DNA from: Polytrichum commune
Lineage: Eukaryota > Streptophyta > Polytrichopsida > Polytrichales > Polytrichaceae
Length of the DNA: 64,000 nucleotides
Direction: 5' to 3'
Assembly: GCA_950295325.1 (NCBI GenBank)
Contig: OX485805.1
Span: 45,346,758-45,410,757, forward strand
Position 1 is the first letter of the stretch. The number at the start of each line of letters is the position of its first letter. Of this stretch, positions 1-11,969 are shown piece after piece. A model generated the notes under the pieces. The model was not told where the DNA came from, made no database searches, and was given only the letters and a program-made list of their open reading frames with translations. A program made the translations under genes and the position numbers.

Positions 1-3000
1 ACAAGTACGATTTGAATTTGTTGTCATCTTGCACTATTTGCATGTTCCATATCCTACGCGAAGTACGTACAATGTTGGAAGTGTCCGTTTAAGGCCCACT
101 TTGTTTCTGGCCGCATTAGGTTTGTGATCAACAAATACCAACAACTAGGTTTCACTATAAAGTTTTGATTATTAGAAGTTGACTACAAAATGCTTAATCA
201 TTTTTAAAAAAATCATGATGATTCTACATTCATAGCATTTGCACCATATAAATTACAGTTATCTATGTGTGCAATGTCTCATTTTTTGGGTTTGTTTTCC
301 TAGCACCTACCAAGGGGTTAGTAGTCAAAGCAACCCAATATATGGTTATTCAAAGTCTCTAACCCCAATATATATAATGGGTTAATTTAGCTTTAAATTA
401 TACTCCCATGACTCTACAATAATAATAATCATTTTCACCCCCCCCCCTAGTTTGCCTTCCCACTCATGTACAATTTCCCACCTACAAAGAAGGTTGTTTT
501 TTTTTAAAAAAAAATCACAAAAAAAAACCCCCTCTAAGTTGGTTACTAGTCCATCCCAATTCAAGTTCACCACACTAATTTGGGGCCTATGACGTCGACT
601 TAGGAGTAAGACTAGCTTTCAATTATACTTCCGGGCTCTACATTAGTAAACAACGATTTCACCCTCGCCCTCGGTAAGTGTGACATTCACCCCCTCACTT
701 TCCCTCCTCCACCTAACTTATCTCGGTTTTCACTACATAGCTCGAAACTTGGGTCAAAAGCTAGGCACACAATATAAAATCGGGGTTTAAGGTTGGGTGA
801 GTTTAAGGGGCATTATGGATCCCACATGTGTCGCGAAAGAGGACCGGACTCGAAGTTGCATGGTACTTGGGACGTGGGCACTTAAATGTGACCTAAGGCG
901 CCTACTTTTATAACTATGACACATGCAACGTCGGCTCCAATAGTAGCTTAGCATAACAATGTGACCCCTACCCAAATTCGTTCGTTCTTAGCATGGGCTA
1001 ACTTAACTTATACAATGACAAAACCATTACCGTATGGTTGTCATAAATTGATGAGTTAGCTCATATTAAGTGGGTGTGGGGCTATCCACTAGGAATAAGT
1101 AATGAGAAACCCTAAGTGTAAGTTATTGTTCCACGACCGGGCCGCATCATTGCTTTGCGACTTAGAAGGGGGAGTAAGATATTAGACAAATGAATGTTCA
1201 AGGTCAAATGGGAAGTATTCGAGTGGGCCATGGCAATCATCAACTTAGCATCTTGTGTAACTTTTGTGTTCGGAGCCGAATCGACCTATGTAGGGAAAAA
1301 TTGGATACGTAGTGGATTTCGAGTCCCTATTAATGAATGGCAAAGGAGGAATGGTATGTACCATGGACTTTATGCCTTGACCAATGAAGTCGTCTTTTGG
1401 CTTAAGGAATCGAAAACAATGTGATCCACTTCCAAATTTCACATGACCATGGCAACGAGGGAAGCTAGCATTTGAGCGGTGAGTAGGTGAGCAGCTGCAT
1501 GAGATTGAAGTTTTCATTTTAGAATGTATGCCATGACGTTTGAATAGGTTGGCTTTAAATGGAATGCAAGGAAACATTTGACATTCAGAAAACGAACCCT
1601 ATTGCCATGGAATTCATGCTCTACATCTTGTCAAGGGTTTATTTCCACGTAATCAACCTAGTATTTGTAGGTCTAGAAATAAGCCTTGATATAGTATTGT
1701 AGCTTGAATGTCAATGAATGAAACTTGAAAATAATTGCAATTACCTACATATATTGAAAGTTCATAATATTCTTATATCAACAATGTACTAACATCACCA
1801 CCTGCTTATATATCAATGACTATCAATGCTCGACAATGGTCGTAACCCTATATAATTCGGGTATGATGCGCATGACCTTGTTGTAGCTCAACTACATACG
1901 TGAAGGTGTGTGCCATCATGTAGTCAACCTTGCATATATATACATGAATAATGATACACATGTGTTTGTAGTATAACCCATTGGGATTCTTCCCCACCAT
2001 GGTATAGTACATTGTAAGTGTTTAACTTTCCATTTATTCATATGCTTTGTAGCATGTGCATTTGGATTGTGCCAAGTTTTTTGGAGCTAGAAACCAAGAT
2101 CTCCTAGATTAAATATCTCATCCCACGTTTTGCTAACAAATTAAATACTTCATCCCCAAATCATTTTTGCTTTCAAACTTGAGAATGGTTTCAAATAAAA
2201 CTTTCATACATATAACGTAACTCGTGAGATCTTGACTGTGCAACATGCATCATTGAAGCTAGGGAAATGATATAATCTATATTTACCAACAAATAACTAT
2301 TTAAGTCATAAGGTAAGCACAAACACTATCATTTTTATATTAAAAATAACCTTTAGGATTATGATCTGTACATCTACCTCTCCTTTTAAATACTCAGTAG
2401 TCATTTTATTTGTAAAAAACATCAATTACAGTAAACAATAACTCCCACTTATATATGTTTAAAACATCAATGCCTCTCAAAATCCCCTTTTATACACTCA
2501 TGTTATTAAATTTGTGTTATCCAAAGATTTATACTTACCTCTCCATATAAATACCTTCTCAACACATACGTATACCACTACACAACACATATTAGTTGTC
2601 CTCCCTAAGAACCTACCAAGAGCATGTGACCAATTCATTGTTTGTAATGAAAGGCCACAATCTCAACTATTTTGGAAGATTGTAGAAGCCTTCCTTTGTG
2701 ACCGCACTAGAATACAACCACCAACGTAGTATTGTGTTTCAACATCCTTCACTGTAATGTGTGCATCTAATTCTTGCAAGGATTTTGTGTTGAGACTAGA
2801 ACAACAATTACATGTGTTGTTGGGTGATCTTGATCATAGAGAATTATCCAAACCATAGTTGGGCTGAGACATCTTCGGATTGCATATTAACCATCAGTAT
2901 TGTACATTAGTTGCTATTGCACCCATGGCATGAAACTATGATTTTATCTTTCAAATGTTGGCCATGGTCACATCTTTCAAAGTCTCAAACTTCAAACAAA

Positions 3001-3060
3001 ATGTAATATATTAGGAATGGTTTTGAATGAAATAATATAAATTATTTTTGGTCACAAATT
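1..3060. other. gene-free AT-rich stretch
   Basis: I see no coding region, RNA gene or well-defined mobile element here. The open frames are short, lack recognisable motifs and often begin at non-ATG codons. A run of nine or more C lies near 438 and short A or T tracts near 490-530. The stretch looks like old, diverged intergenic DNA. Confidence 0.6.
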
Positions 3061-3099
3061 TGTTCTTAACTGATTGATAGGTCAAATGACCTTTGTACT

Positions 3100-3560
3100 G
3101 CTTCTCGTGGCTTTCAAAACAATTCTCAAAAGTCATCAAATCATTGAAAATTAATCACCTTGGTGTGAGTTGACTAATATGAGTATTTGAATACATCTTA
3201 TCTTCTTTCACAATTTTTTTTTCTCCCTCAAATGGTTTACAAATGGTCCTCACAACGCTTCCCAAGGTTTTCAATACGATTTTGAAAACTCTCCAACATT
3301 CGGGTACCTTTAAGTTTCGCTCACAATTTTGTTTATGTGCAACCAATGGTTTACAAATAGCCATTGCGACACTTCACATGGCTTTTACACTGATTTTGAA
3401 AAGTCTCCTAGAATTTGAAATTATTGTCTTCGGTGTTGAGGTGTCTAATATTAGTATTTAAGAACTGATTAGTTTCTCTCACGATATTTATTATTACTCT
3501 CAAATGTCTTAAAAATGGTTTTCAAAGTGACCTTGAAAAAACTCAAAAAATATTGTGATT
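3100..3560. repeat. degenerate tandem repeat region
   Basis: Similar blocks recur in direct orientation. The motif 'atggtttacaaat' followed by 'gattttgaaaa' and 'tctcc' occurs around 3230-3295 and again around 3345-3410, roughly 115-125 bases apart. A weaker third version lies near 3500-3540. A second pair resembling 'taatattagtatttaa' occurs near 3175 and 3445. The short open frames here are by-products of the repeat. Confidence 0.5.
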
Positions 3561-3931
3561 TGTGTGCTCACTGCCAAGGATACAAATATCAACATTTGGG
3601 TAGCCTTGAAGATAACTCACAACGTATTTTTATTTTGCTCAAATGCTTTATAAATGATGTTGTCAGTACTTATGTATGGGCTCTTGTGGAAAGGAGTGTG
3701 CTTTACAAAGTAATCAACCAAAAGGTAGAATTAGGTTGGTTTTGAGGAGGTAACCACAACTATCGGCGACAAAGAAGATTAATGAAGGATAAATATAAGA
3801 GTGGTGTTTGTAACCCTTTGGATGACCACATAAAAAGTGGTGGCTAGGATAGTGAACCGAGGGTTTCTTAGGCCACAAGTCCTAGTACCTACTTCAAAAG
3901 TGGAAAAACGGGTGAGCACTACAACCTTGCT

Positions 3932-3960
3932 GATGAATGTTATAGTGTTGGTCCTTGGAA
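3932..3960. repeat. target-site duplication, left copy (29 bp)
   Basis: This 29-base sequence, starting gatgaatgttatag and ending ggtccttggaa, is repeated exactly at 6936-6964 in the same orientation. It directly abuts both ends of the retroelement. A perfect direct repeat of this length flanking a LINE-like ORF is the expected product of target-primed reverse transcription, and its lack of mutations suggests a fairly recent insertion. Confidence 0.9.
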
Positions 3961-6935
3961 GAAGAAAAGAAAAGAAAAAATACGCCCGTATCTTAAGTAC
4001 CGGCGTGAATATGAGCCCGTTGGTCTTATGCTGATCACGGTGTCCCGTGATGCAACAAGAGATTTTGTGCCTCCGTTAGGAGGTGGGCTCTTGGTAGGTG
4101 TAAAGTTAGCTTAATATCATTGTGGTGGGGAGACCGGTGATTGTTTGTTATCAAGTTTTCTTTTGTTTAGTATTAAGTAGGTTAGGTATTTAATGGCATT
4201 TTGGTGTAGGTGTTTCATGAGGGTTTTGATGCTAGTTTTAGGGATTTTTAGATTAGTTAGTTTTTCGATAGAGTGTTCGTGTATTGCTCCTCGTACACCT
4301 GCTGTGATGGTTATGAGGGGGTTAGTTTTCCATCCATTCATTTGTATAGCGTTTATTAGTGGGTCGTATTTAGTATGTTTTTGTGCGATGGCTTGTTCTG
4401 GGAACCTATCGTGGCAATATGTGAATTCTATGAATTGGACTGTAGTTGTGGGAGATGGGTCCATGGGTGTTTGTGTATGATTTGGGGCTCCGATTATGCA
4501 TAGGATGTATGGTCTAAGTTTGGCATAACATTGGCAAGGGGCTTGTGGGCATGTACATTTGAGTAACCATTCTGGGATTGTTCGGTCTGGTGGTTGATTA
4601 TTGTTTTTACCAGCGTTGGTTAGTGTAAAGAAGCGAGTATTTTTGTTAGCTTGTAGTGTTTGTTTGATGAGGTGTACCGCTTTATCGTGTCTAGAAATTC
4701 TTAGGCCTTTGAGGTATGGGTTTTCACATGTTGAGAGGAGGTGCGGCCATGTGTCTCTATCATTTTTATAGCATAGTGTGCAGTTGGGGTTTTGGTGTGT
4801 GTGTGGCCAAAAGATGTTTTTTCTATGGTTGCCCATGTATTGGGCGTATCTGAATTTTAGTGTTTGGGATATTTGTGCATCTGTTATTTTTTCATTTTTC
4901 CAAAAGTGGTTGGAGAGTTTGTGGTTTATTTGGTCATTTGAAAGCCATTTGTCAACGTATGGGAATTTGTTTTTGGCTATTGCCGCTTCACGGGTTTCGT
5001 GCTCTTTGGTTATAGTGTTGCGGAGGTTTTGGATGGCCCCGTCGTGTGTGGCGGTTGGGCAACTAGTTAGCCAATATGGTGTGGGGTGTGTTGTGTGTTC
5101 ATGGGGTGTTTTATTTGGTTTGTCTTTAAGGGTCCCTTCATTGGCTAGTGTATCAGCAATTTCATTACCTGTAATTCCTGTGTGTGCACGTACTTTATGT
5201 AAGTGGATTGTGTATGGGGTCCAGTAAATATGTTGTACTATGGCTGCTATGAGTAGTTTGTCTGGGTGATGATGTTGTGATGTTGGGTGTCGAATATGGT
5301 TGTTGATTAAGAATAAACTATTAAGGCTATCCGTGAATATGTGAGTGTCTGTCCGGGTGGTTTGGATGGTTTTTATAGCAATGTGTATTGCGTTAAGCTC
5401 TGCTCTAAGGATGTTTTGGTACCCTGGTAGTCTCTATGATATTTTGGTGTTTTTGTTGGGGCTGTATACTCCGGATCCAGTTGTGTTGCCTTCTATTTGT
5501 CCTTCTGAGTTTTTGGTTGGTGGGATGAATGAACCGTCCGTGTACATGCATTGTTGTGGATGGAATTTAAGTGGATGGATGTGGTAGTATTTTATGGGGA
5601 GAGGTGTTATCGTGTAGTTAGGTATAGTGGGGTTTGTTTTGGGGGCGTTTATCCATGCTTTGGAGAATTTAACCTTGTAGTGGGTTGTTGTGGGGGTAAT
5701 AGGATATGTATCTATGTGCGTTTTTAATGTTCTTTTTAGGATATTTTGTAACTCTTGTGGGGTTTGTAGGTTTATTGGGAGGTGTGTCTGGTTGTGTACG
5801 CATATTATAGATGTGAGTGCCGGTTCTATGTATTGGTAGTATTTGGGCCATTCCGGTGCGGGGTCGTATTGTATGGTATGCGGCGGGATGGTTGCTATTA
5901 TGTGTATGTCAGCTTGCTCTGTGATAGGTAGTTGTTGTGAGGTCCAATCTTTGTAGTTAACTATTAGGATGGTGTAGGTTTGGTTGTCCTCCTTGGCGGC
6001 CATTTTGGCCCAGTGTATAGCTTCCAGGGTAGAGTTATGATCTTTGGGGTGGGCTAATCCTGTTCCTACCCAACGGGAGGACTTCGTATGTCCTACTGAT
6101 CCGAATAGTATGTCTCTAGTATGTGGCGAGTTATATTGTGTGAGTTGAGTGGGACAAGTGAGGGGGGTTGAGTAGTATGCGTGTGTGATCTTAAAGGATT
6201 CTATTAGTAATTTGGTGATGTCCGGGTGTAGGATGTGGTGTAGGTTGGTTGGGCGTATGTTTTTTGGTTTTTTCTTAGGGAGAATGGTTATGTATCTTTG
6301 GATTAGCCAAAGTATTTCGGTTTCGAAGTCTTGTGGTGGGGGTTGTAAGAAGGTGGTTAGGTGTGGGAGACTGTTATGGGAAAATTGGTTCCATAGCCAT
6401 TGTAATCTGTCGGTGTGGAGTGTGGCTATGTAATTCCCATTTTGGTCATATATGTTGGCTGTCGAGTTTTGGATTTGTATGGTTGGTTTGTTGGTATTTA
6501 TGTCTTTGTCGGGATTACATTCTTGTGTGGAAATCTTGAGATTTGTAATATTGAGGGGGGGATGGATGAATTTGTTGTCTTTCGATTGGGAGTAATTGGA
6601 GTAATCTTCATACATTTTTGTGGTTTTGTTTTTTAATATTGTCTTGTGGTATTGTGTTATGAGGAGTAAGTTGTGGTCTACTAGGATGTTGTCCGGGTTT
6701 AGGAGACTTTCCTCTGTGCGCCATTGTTGTGTTGTTTCGTTTGGAGTATGCCATTGGCATAAGTATTGTCTTTTTATGGCAAGTGCACCCCATTTATCTT
6801 TTCTCTTGGTGGTTTTTTTCATTAGTTATGGTGTGGATTGCTCGTCCAAAGGTGGGTTGTGTAGAGGGGGTTGGTTTATGCGTGTTATGGGTGGGGGTGT
6901 GTTGTGGTGGTAAGGTGTGGTTTGTATTGGTTATA
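3961..6935 (-). mobile_element. 5'-truncated non-LTR retrotransposon (LINE-like) insertion
   Basis: This 2975-bp insertion is bounded by a perfect 29-bp duplication and read on the minus strand. Most of it is one long reading frame with RNase H and a C-terminal zinc finger, the order found at the 3' end of LINE ORF2. No reverse-transcriptase catalytic motif is visible, so the 5' part was probably lost, as is common for LINE insertions. The 3' untranslated segment (4116-3961 in sense) holds two short potential stem-loops, cctcc/ggagg and atcacgg/ccgtgat. It ends in a pyrimidine-rich TTTTC-type tail rather than poly(A). The coding strand is strikingly rich in A and C, so the plus strand is G/T-rich throughout, unlike the flanks. 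Confidence 0.85.
4117..6822 (-). pseudogene. retrotransposon ORF2 C-terminal part: MTase-like segment, RNase H, zinc finger; one in-frame stop
   Basis: One frame runs 902 codons from the ATG at 6822 to the TGA at 4117, broken only by a TAG at 5434-5436 (codon 463). Residues about 205-345 resemble the methyltransferase-like segment of some retroelement polyproteins and of PCIF1-type enzymes (FGS..., then a WA helix and a hydrophobic strand), but the NPPF-like catalytic motif reads AHPKD. RNase H follows with all four acidic positions: YTDGS (D429), RAELNAI (E475), FTDSLNS (D498) and GNEIAD. The C-terminal knuckle CTLCYKNDRDTWPHLLSTC is CX2CX9HX4C, followed by a RHDKA motif usual in LINEs. The stop lies between the first two RNase H acids, so the copy is probably dead. 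Just upstream, another frame reads FGRAIHTITNE into the A-run at the ATG, suggesting a frameshift and no true start at 6822. Confidence 0.8.
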
Positions 6936-6964
6936 GATGAATGTTATAGTGTTGGTCCTTGGAA
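6936..6964. repeat. target-site duplication, right copy (29 bp)
   Basis: This is an exact direct copy of 3932-3960. It marks the 5' (truncated) junction of the minus-strand retroelement. Confidence 0.9.
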
Positions 6965-9815
6965 TATTAGTATTTGGATTGAAAAGGATTCCTAGCTTGT
7001 TTGTAATTGTAGTATGGTTTGTCATTGTGTAAGTACTTAGATCCAAATAGTCTTGGAGAGACGAGACTTACATATGTCTTACAATCATTTTCATTAATAA
7101 CAAGAAGTATCTACCGTATTAGTGTTAGATTTAAGAGGACTAAGTTGGTTAATGTCTCAATATCACTAGCAACTAGGGACCCACCCTTTATAATGTTGCG
7201 CAATAATCTTGGTCATCGTAGACAAAGTTGGGGGAGCTAGAAATAAACATGGTAGATTAATAAGGGCAAAAGTGCATAATCACAGGTTGGAAGGTTATAC
7301 CCAATGTTGGATTGGTATATTGGTGAATACATGGTATCAATAATTAGATTTTATAATAATACCAACGAACCTACATGTGGTTATCAAAATTGTAATAGCA
7401 ATCAAATATTGATATTTGGTGGGTATGTCAAGGTGAGAGAATCTTTGTATACATGAGTTATTATTTGGATCAATACCATTCTAAACCATGTTGATACTAG
7501 TACGATTTTCTATGGGTATGAAGGTTCTTGCATGGTGTATATACTTGAATGGTATCCAAAACAAAAATATTGTCAAATACCCCTACCCTACTCTTACAAA
7601 AAAAGAATGTGGCATCCTCATTATAGATACACGAATGGTATTTAATAAAACAATACTACTCCAATATCGCCGGTATGAAAGAGAGTAAATCTAAAGATAT
7701 ATCATATAACTAGCATAGAGATGTGGTTATAAGCAAGTCAGATTATGAGGTGGTACATCTATGAATTTCGACCAATATCAGGGGTGGGCAATATCAATGC
7801 AACCTTCAAGAATAGTATCACTACCCAAAATAAGATATTTAGTGTTTGATACACTAAATATTGACTATGGTAATATGTGGAAATTACATGTTTGAATTTA
7901 GTGGTAGTAAGAATATGATACATATATATAAGGGAGGTGGTGGCAACAGGGATGATAGCGACACAGTTATGTCTAACAACACTAAATATCCTATTTAGTG
8001 TAGTGACATCGTAGTAATAAAGTGTAGGTAGTAGGGTAATGTAGTATAGAAGGGGTAGCAAACATTGGTGGTAGAGTGGATTCCATAAAAACTACTAACA
8101 TTTTTCAATCACGTCACTGCATAAATGAAAATTATGAAAGTAAATGTGTCGTGGAGAGGTGGACAAGAAGAAACAAGAAAACAACGTCTTTGCAATTCTC
8201 AATAGAGACATTGATTAAAATGAGATCATTTATTGATGCTTATGCATCTACATGAGATTTTTTTTTAAATGTAACTGTGAATTTCAGAAACTAAATACAA
8301 TCTCTATATTTATGTGAATTGCACATGCATTTATACATGTTTGTTGGTGTAGTTATGCTACTTCATCTCCTTAGAGAGAGACTCTGCCATATTCAATGCC
8401 ATCTTGACATCATCATACGATACTCTATCCTCACCTCATAGTGATGGCTCAAATGGGAAAGATGATCTTCCTCGATAATGATGAGGAACCTATTTGGAAA
8501 GTTTCCACGAAATCCCAATGGAATACGTTTATTCGCCACTTGTTTCATGTTTGTTCGATTTTGAAATCAACGAACATGTTACTATCCAATAATGAATGCT
8601 ATCACTAGAGTTTTTTTTTGTTTGGTTGATGTTCCCTCCCACTTGCATAATTATCCCATTACATGCAAAGGCGGTCACAAAGGTTGTGGATCCAACCTCA
8701 ACACCATCACATTATAGTAGGTCGTTGGGTTATGATCGTTGCATCTTGCCTTTCATAGATGACAAGGCGAAGGAATGTATTAAACATGTTAGTGACAAAA
8801 AGGTGGGAATGGAAGATAATAGGGTTAGTTATGGAGCTTCTACACATGATTCCACATTAACTACATTGAATGCGCTCATTACTTTGCGGACATTGATATG
8901 TGCGAGTAATTTCCCACCTGTACTTCCATCCATGTCCAAAAACTTATGTTTCCAAACTGTAATGCCTCCATCAATTTTATTTTTGAAACCTACATGAATT
9001 ATGGAAATATAGTCTAGAGCATGCTCAATACCTGGGTCGTGGTTCCAATTATTTGAAGAAATTGAATGTTAAATATAATGAGAATGTTAAAAATCATCCT
9101 TAAACTCTCATCCCAAGCTTGCGGTTGTTGTTTTTAAGAGTAAAGTAAGGCATTCATTAGGTTGATTGCACTTTATGTGAACTTCCCACTCATATTATCA
9201 TAAACAATGATGTTTTTATTTATGCAAAATTACCATGTTCTAGGAATCTAGTGGGTGTATCTCCAAATATTTTGTCAGCCTCATTGCTCACAAGTTATCG
9301 CTCATTGGTCACCACTCACATGTTAGCAACCACTCACATGTATTTTTGACATAGTTTTTGCAAGTTTTTTATATTTGACATGCAAGAACTTGCACAAGGA
9401 ATAATGTATGTTGATTGACACACATAGTTTAGAATTTGACACATAGCTAGTGTGGCTTGTGAAGATAAAAATCCATGTGTCATTGACACATTAGAAATTG
9501 AAATGGCGCGTACCACTAGATAGTTTAAAATTGAGGCGGCATTTTAGAATCAAATGTAGATGTTAGTTGACATTCATTTTTGTTTTTGAAAGTGTCACTT
9601 GACACTTTTGATTTGAAGTTGAACTTCAAATGAAATTTGTCAAACATACACATTGATGGCAACAAGAGCCTCCGGTGGGCAATTAAGTATGCATGTGATT
9701 GGGGTTTTGTAGGCACATAGGGAGGAAGAGAGGAGAAGGGAAAGGCACCCAATAGTGACAATTGTGATCCATTAATAATAAGGTAAAATAAGGGCATGTT
9801 TACAGTACTATAATG
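6965..9815. other. gene-free stretch with short palindromic motifs
   Basis: No gene is supported. Short repeats built on 'atatttagtgt' occur at 7838-7862 (gatatttagtg ... cactaaatat, a small hairpin) and near 7978-8003, and similar motifs recur near 25570 and 25770. The 133-codon frame at 8596-8997 has no recognisable domain and I do not call it a gene. Confidence 0.5.
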
Positions 9816-9819
9816 ACCA

Positions 9820-10280
9820 ATGACCATGACCTCTATATTCTAAAATCTTTCGTCGGTTGAGGTATGAATGGCAATCTCACTTCATTTTACACAAGGTCAC
9901 CAAAACTAGAAGTGACCATGGGTGAGCACATCAAAAATTGACTGATAAAATGACATGGAATCATACATGTCCATGATTGGATAATGTTAGGTGTTCACCT
10001 GGATTTTGTAGCGACAAAACCCAAATAGGTTGTCTCAACATAAAATAAGATGACCATGTCAACTTTTTAAAAAGAGAAAATTAAGTAGCTTTCAACTGTA
10101 GATGATGCTTAGTATTTGCAAGTTTCATGTATGATTTTTCATTCAAATGAACTACGTCTCAATCTAAGTCCAATTTACACTATGTCCATTGATAAGCTTT
10201 TATGATAAGCGATGTGGATTTCTCCTGGAAATGGTCTTTGGACCACCAACCATGACCGTGAGAATCTTGAATCCTTCCCA
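9820..10280. repeat. dispersed repeat family, copy A
   Basis: This roughly 460-base segment is similar along its length, in the same orientation, to 63490-64000 at the other end of the window. Shared blocks include 'aagtgaccatggg', 'acccaaataggttgt', 'gaccatgtcaa' and a terminal block containing 'ttttggaccac' and 'tgagaa.ctt'. Divergence is considerable. The type of element is not clear; no coding capacity is visible. Confidence 0.65.
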
Positions 10281-10699
10281 CATGCCTTGGTCACGTGTGT
10301 AAAACAACCCTGATTGGTGAAATGGTGACAATTGCAATCCACGCGGACCAAATAAACATGGATAATATAAACCTAAAAACACATGAACCCGGTTCCCAAA
10401 CAAAGGATGGCATGACTAGCAACTATACATTGTGTAATCTTTGACACCTGCGGTATAAACATCCCTTTGGTAAGATGACTTCACAAAAGTGAGAACTCAA
10501 TTTCATGATTTTTCAAAATAATTTAGCAATAGGTTACACCAATTTCATCGGAGTCGTGAACCAAACACACTTTATAGACAATCAATTTAACTTGAACTTT
10601 CAACCAATTTCACTGCATGAATTGTATAGTTTTATTTCAAAATGAATGGTACATTTTCCATAAGATTATCCTAGTCGCTCCCCGCAACTAGCTATACCA

Positions 10700-10738
10700 A
10701 CAAAAAAATTAAAAAATTAAAAAATTAAAAAATTAAAA
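10700..10738. repeat. A/T microsatellite (AAAAAATT-type)
   Basis: An 8-base unit, aaaaaatt, repeats about four times in tandem. Confidence 0.85.
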
Positions 10739-11168
10739 TCAATTGACTTCTCTTATCCATCCTTGCACACGGGGAGGTCACTTCATTGTGAAGTTGACAC
10801 CACATGCGGACAAAGTTTGCTACCCCTATATTACATGCCATATATAATTTGAAAATTGATGATATTTTTTCTACATATACATAACCATTGATAGTATCTT
10901 TTGCATACTTTTTTGAAATTTTTAGTCATCTTTATTTTTTTAGTAATTGTTTTAGTTCAATTCTGTGTCATTCTAGTTAGAAATGGTATGTTTTATGAAA
11001 AAAAACAAATCATCAAATTTAGTTACCTCTTTTGACTATGTCATAGGTACTGTGTATATCTACTCATGAAAAGATTTTGATAAAATTTTGACCCATTTTG
11101 GTGGTGCAACTTACCAAAAGAAGATTTTTTTTGGTCGCACGTGGTGTTCAACTTGACAATGGAGTGAT

Positions 11169-11960
11169 CTACCCGTGTCCTTGCACTATGTTTGTAGTGA
11201 TTGCTTGTACGTCGTCATTAATGTGAAGGAGCAATGTTTGATGATTTTGGAGATCATACCGTCGGACATGGCTTTTGATGTGTCCAAATACCCATTTTGC
11301 AATATTGAGAAATGGACTATAAGATAGAAAATGGGAGTGGATGTGTCCAATATCTTCTAAAGCTTGTTGTATTTCATGAGATTTGTGAAATGGGACATTG
11401 TTCATGAGGATGAACCTTTGTTTATCAAGGCTAGGAATGACCTTGGTCTAAATGAATTCTAAAAACTTGTTTGTATTGTAGGCACCAAGTGTGACATCAC
11501 GTGCAATGACTCCTTCACGACCAATTGCAACCGCCAAAGATAATTTCTGACCACTTTGAATTGGACAAACTCGTTGGCATCTTTGTCCTCAACGAGCCCT
11601 TCCAAATCAACATGTCAAATGTAAATTGAAACCAACCTTGTCCACGTATACATCATCAACCATATTGTCACCGAGTTCTAAAAACTTTTGACACCACTTT
11701 ATGTGTTGTCTAATACAATCTTCATTGTTATAATCAGTTGGTTCATAGCACATCAACTTGAGAGTAAATCCTAGCTTGGCTTTGAATGGCTTTTGAAACA
11801 CAACTAATAAAGAAAGGGTGTGGGAATTGAAAAACTTCATTCAATTGACAATGGAGAGGTTCTACGGTGATGTCTAGATCTTCATGAAGCCTCTCTACTC
11901 ACCATTGAATGTGCACGTCTTGTAAAATTGGACAGTGAACACTGCCTTTGGGTTTGGGCA
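11169..11960 (-). pseudogene. decayed Tc1/mariner (IS630-like) DDE transposase
   Basis: Read on the minus strand, pieces of one transposase appear in order but in different frames. The 11840-11607 frame has LGFTLKLMCYEP and YVDKVGFNLHL, matching the region around the first catalytic aspartate (usually IDE.GFN). Next comes GQKLSLAVAIGREGV and a stop codon near 11455. The 11405-11169 frame has FILMNNVPFHKS, SYSPFLN and FGHIKSHVRR, matching the usual MDNA.FH, PYSP.LNPIE and KIK..VRR blocks. The second catalytic aspartate (MDN) is N here. Frameshifts, stops and the substitution show a dead copy. The N-terminal helix-turn-helix part is not clearly seen, and I could not define terminal inverted repeats. 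Confidence 0.8.
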
Positions 11961-11969
11961 CCAATCAAC

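Noticed and set aside
4193-6995. Several plus-strand frames of 66-149 codons
   Set aside because: They are antisense to the retroelement ORF, whose RNase H and zinc-finger motifs fix the coding strand as minus.
8596-8997. 133-codon plus-strand frame
   Set aside because: No domain, no neighbouring exons and ordinary composition for intergenic DNA; its length alone is not evidence.
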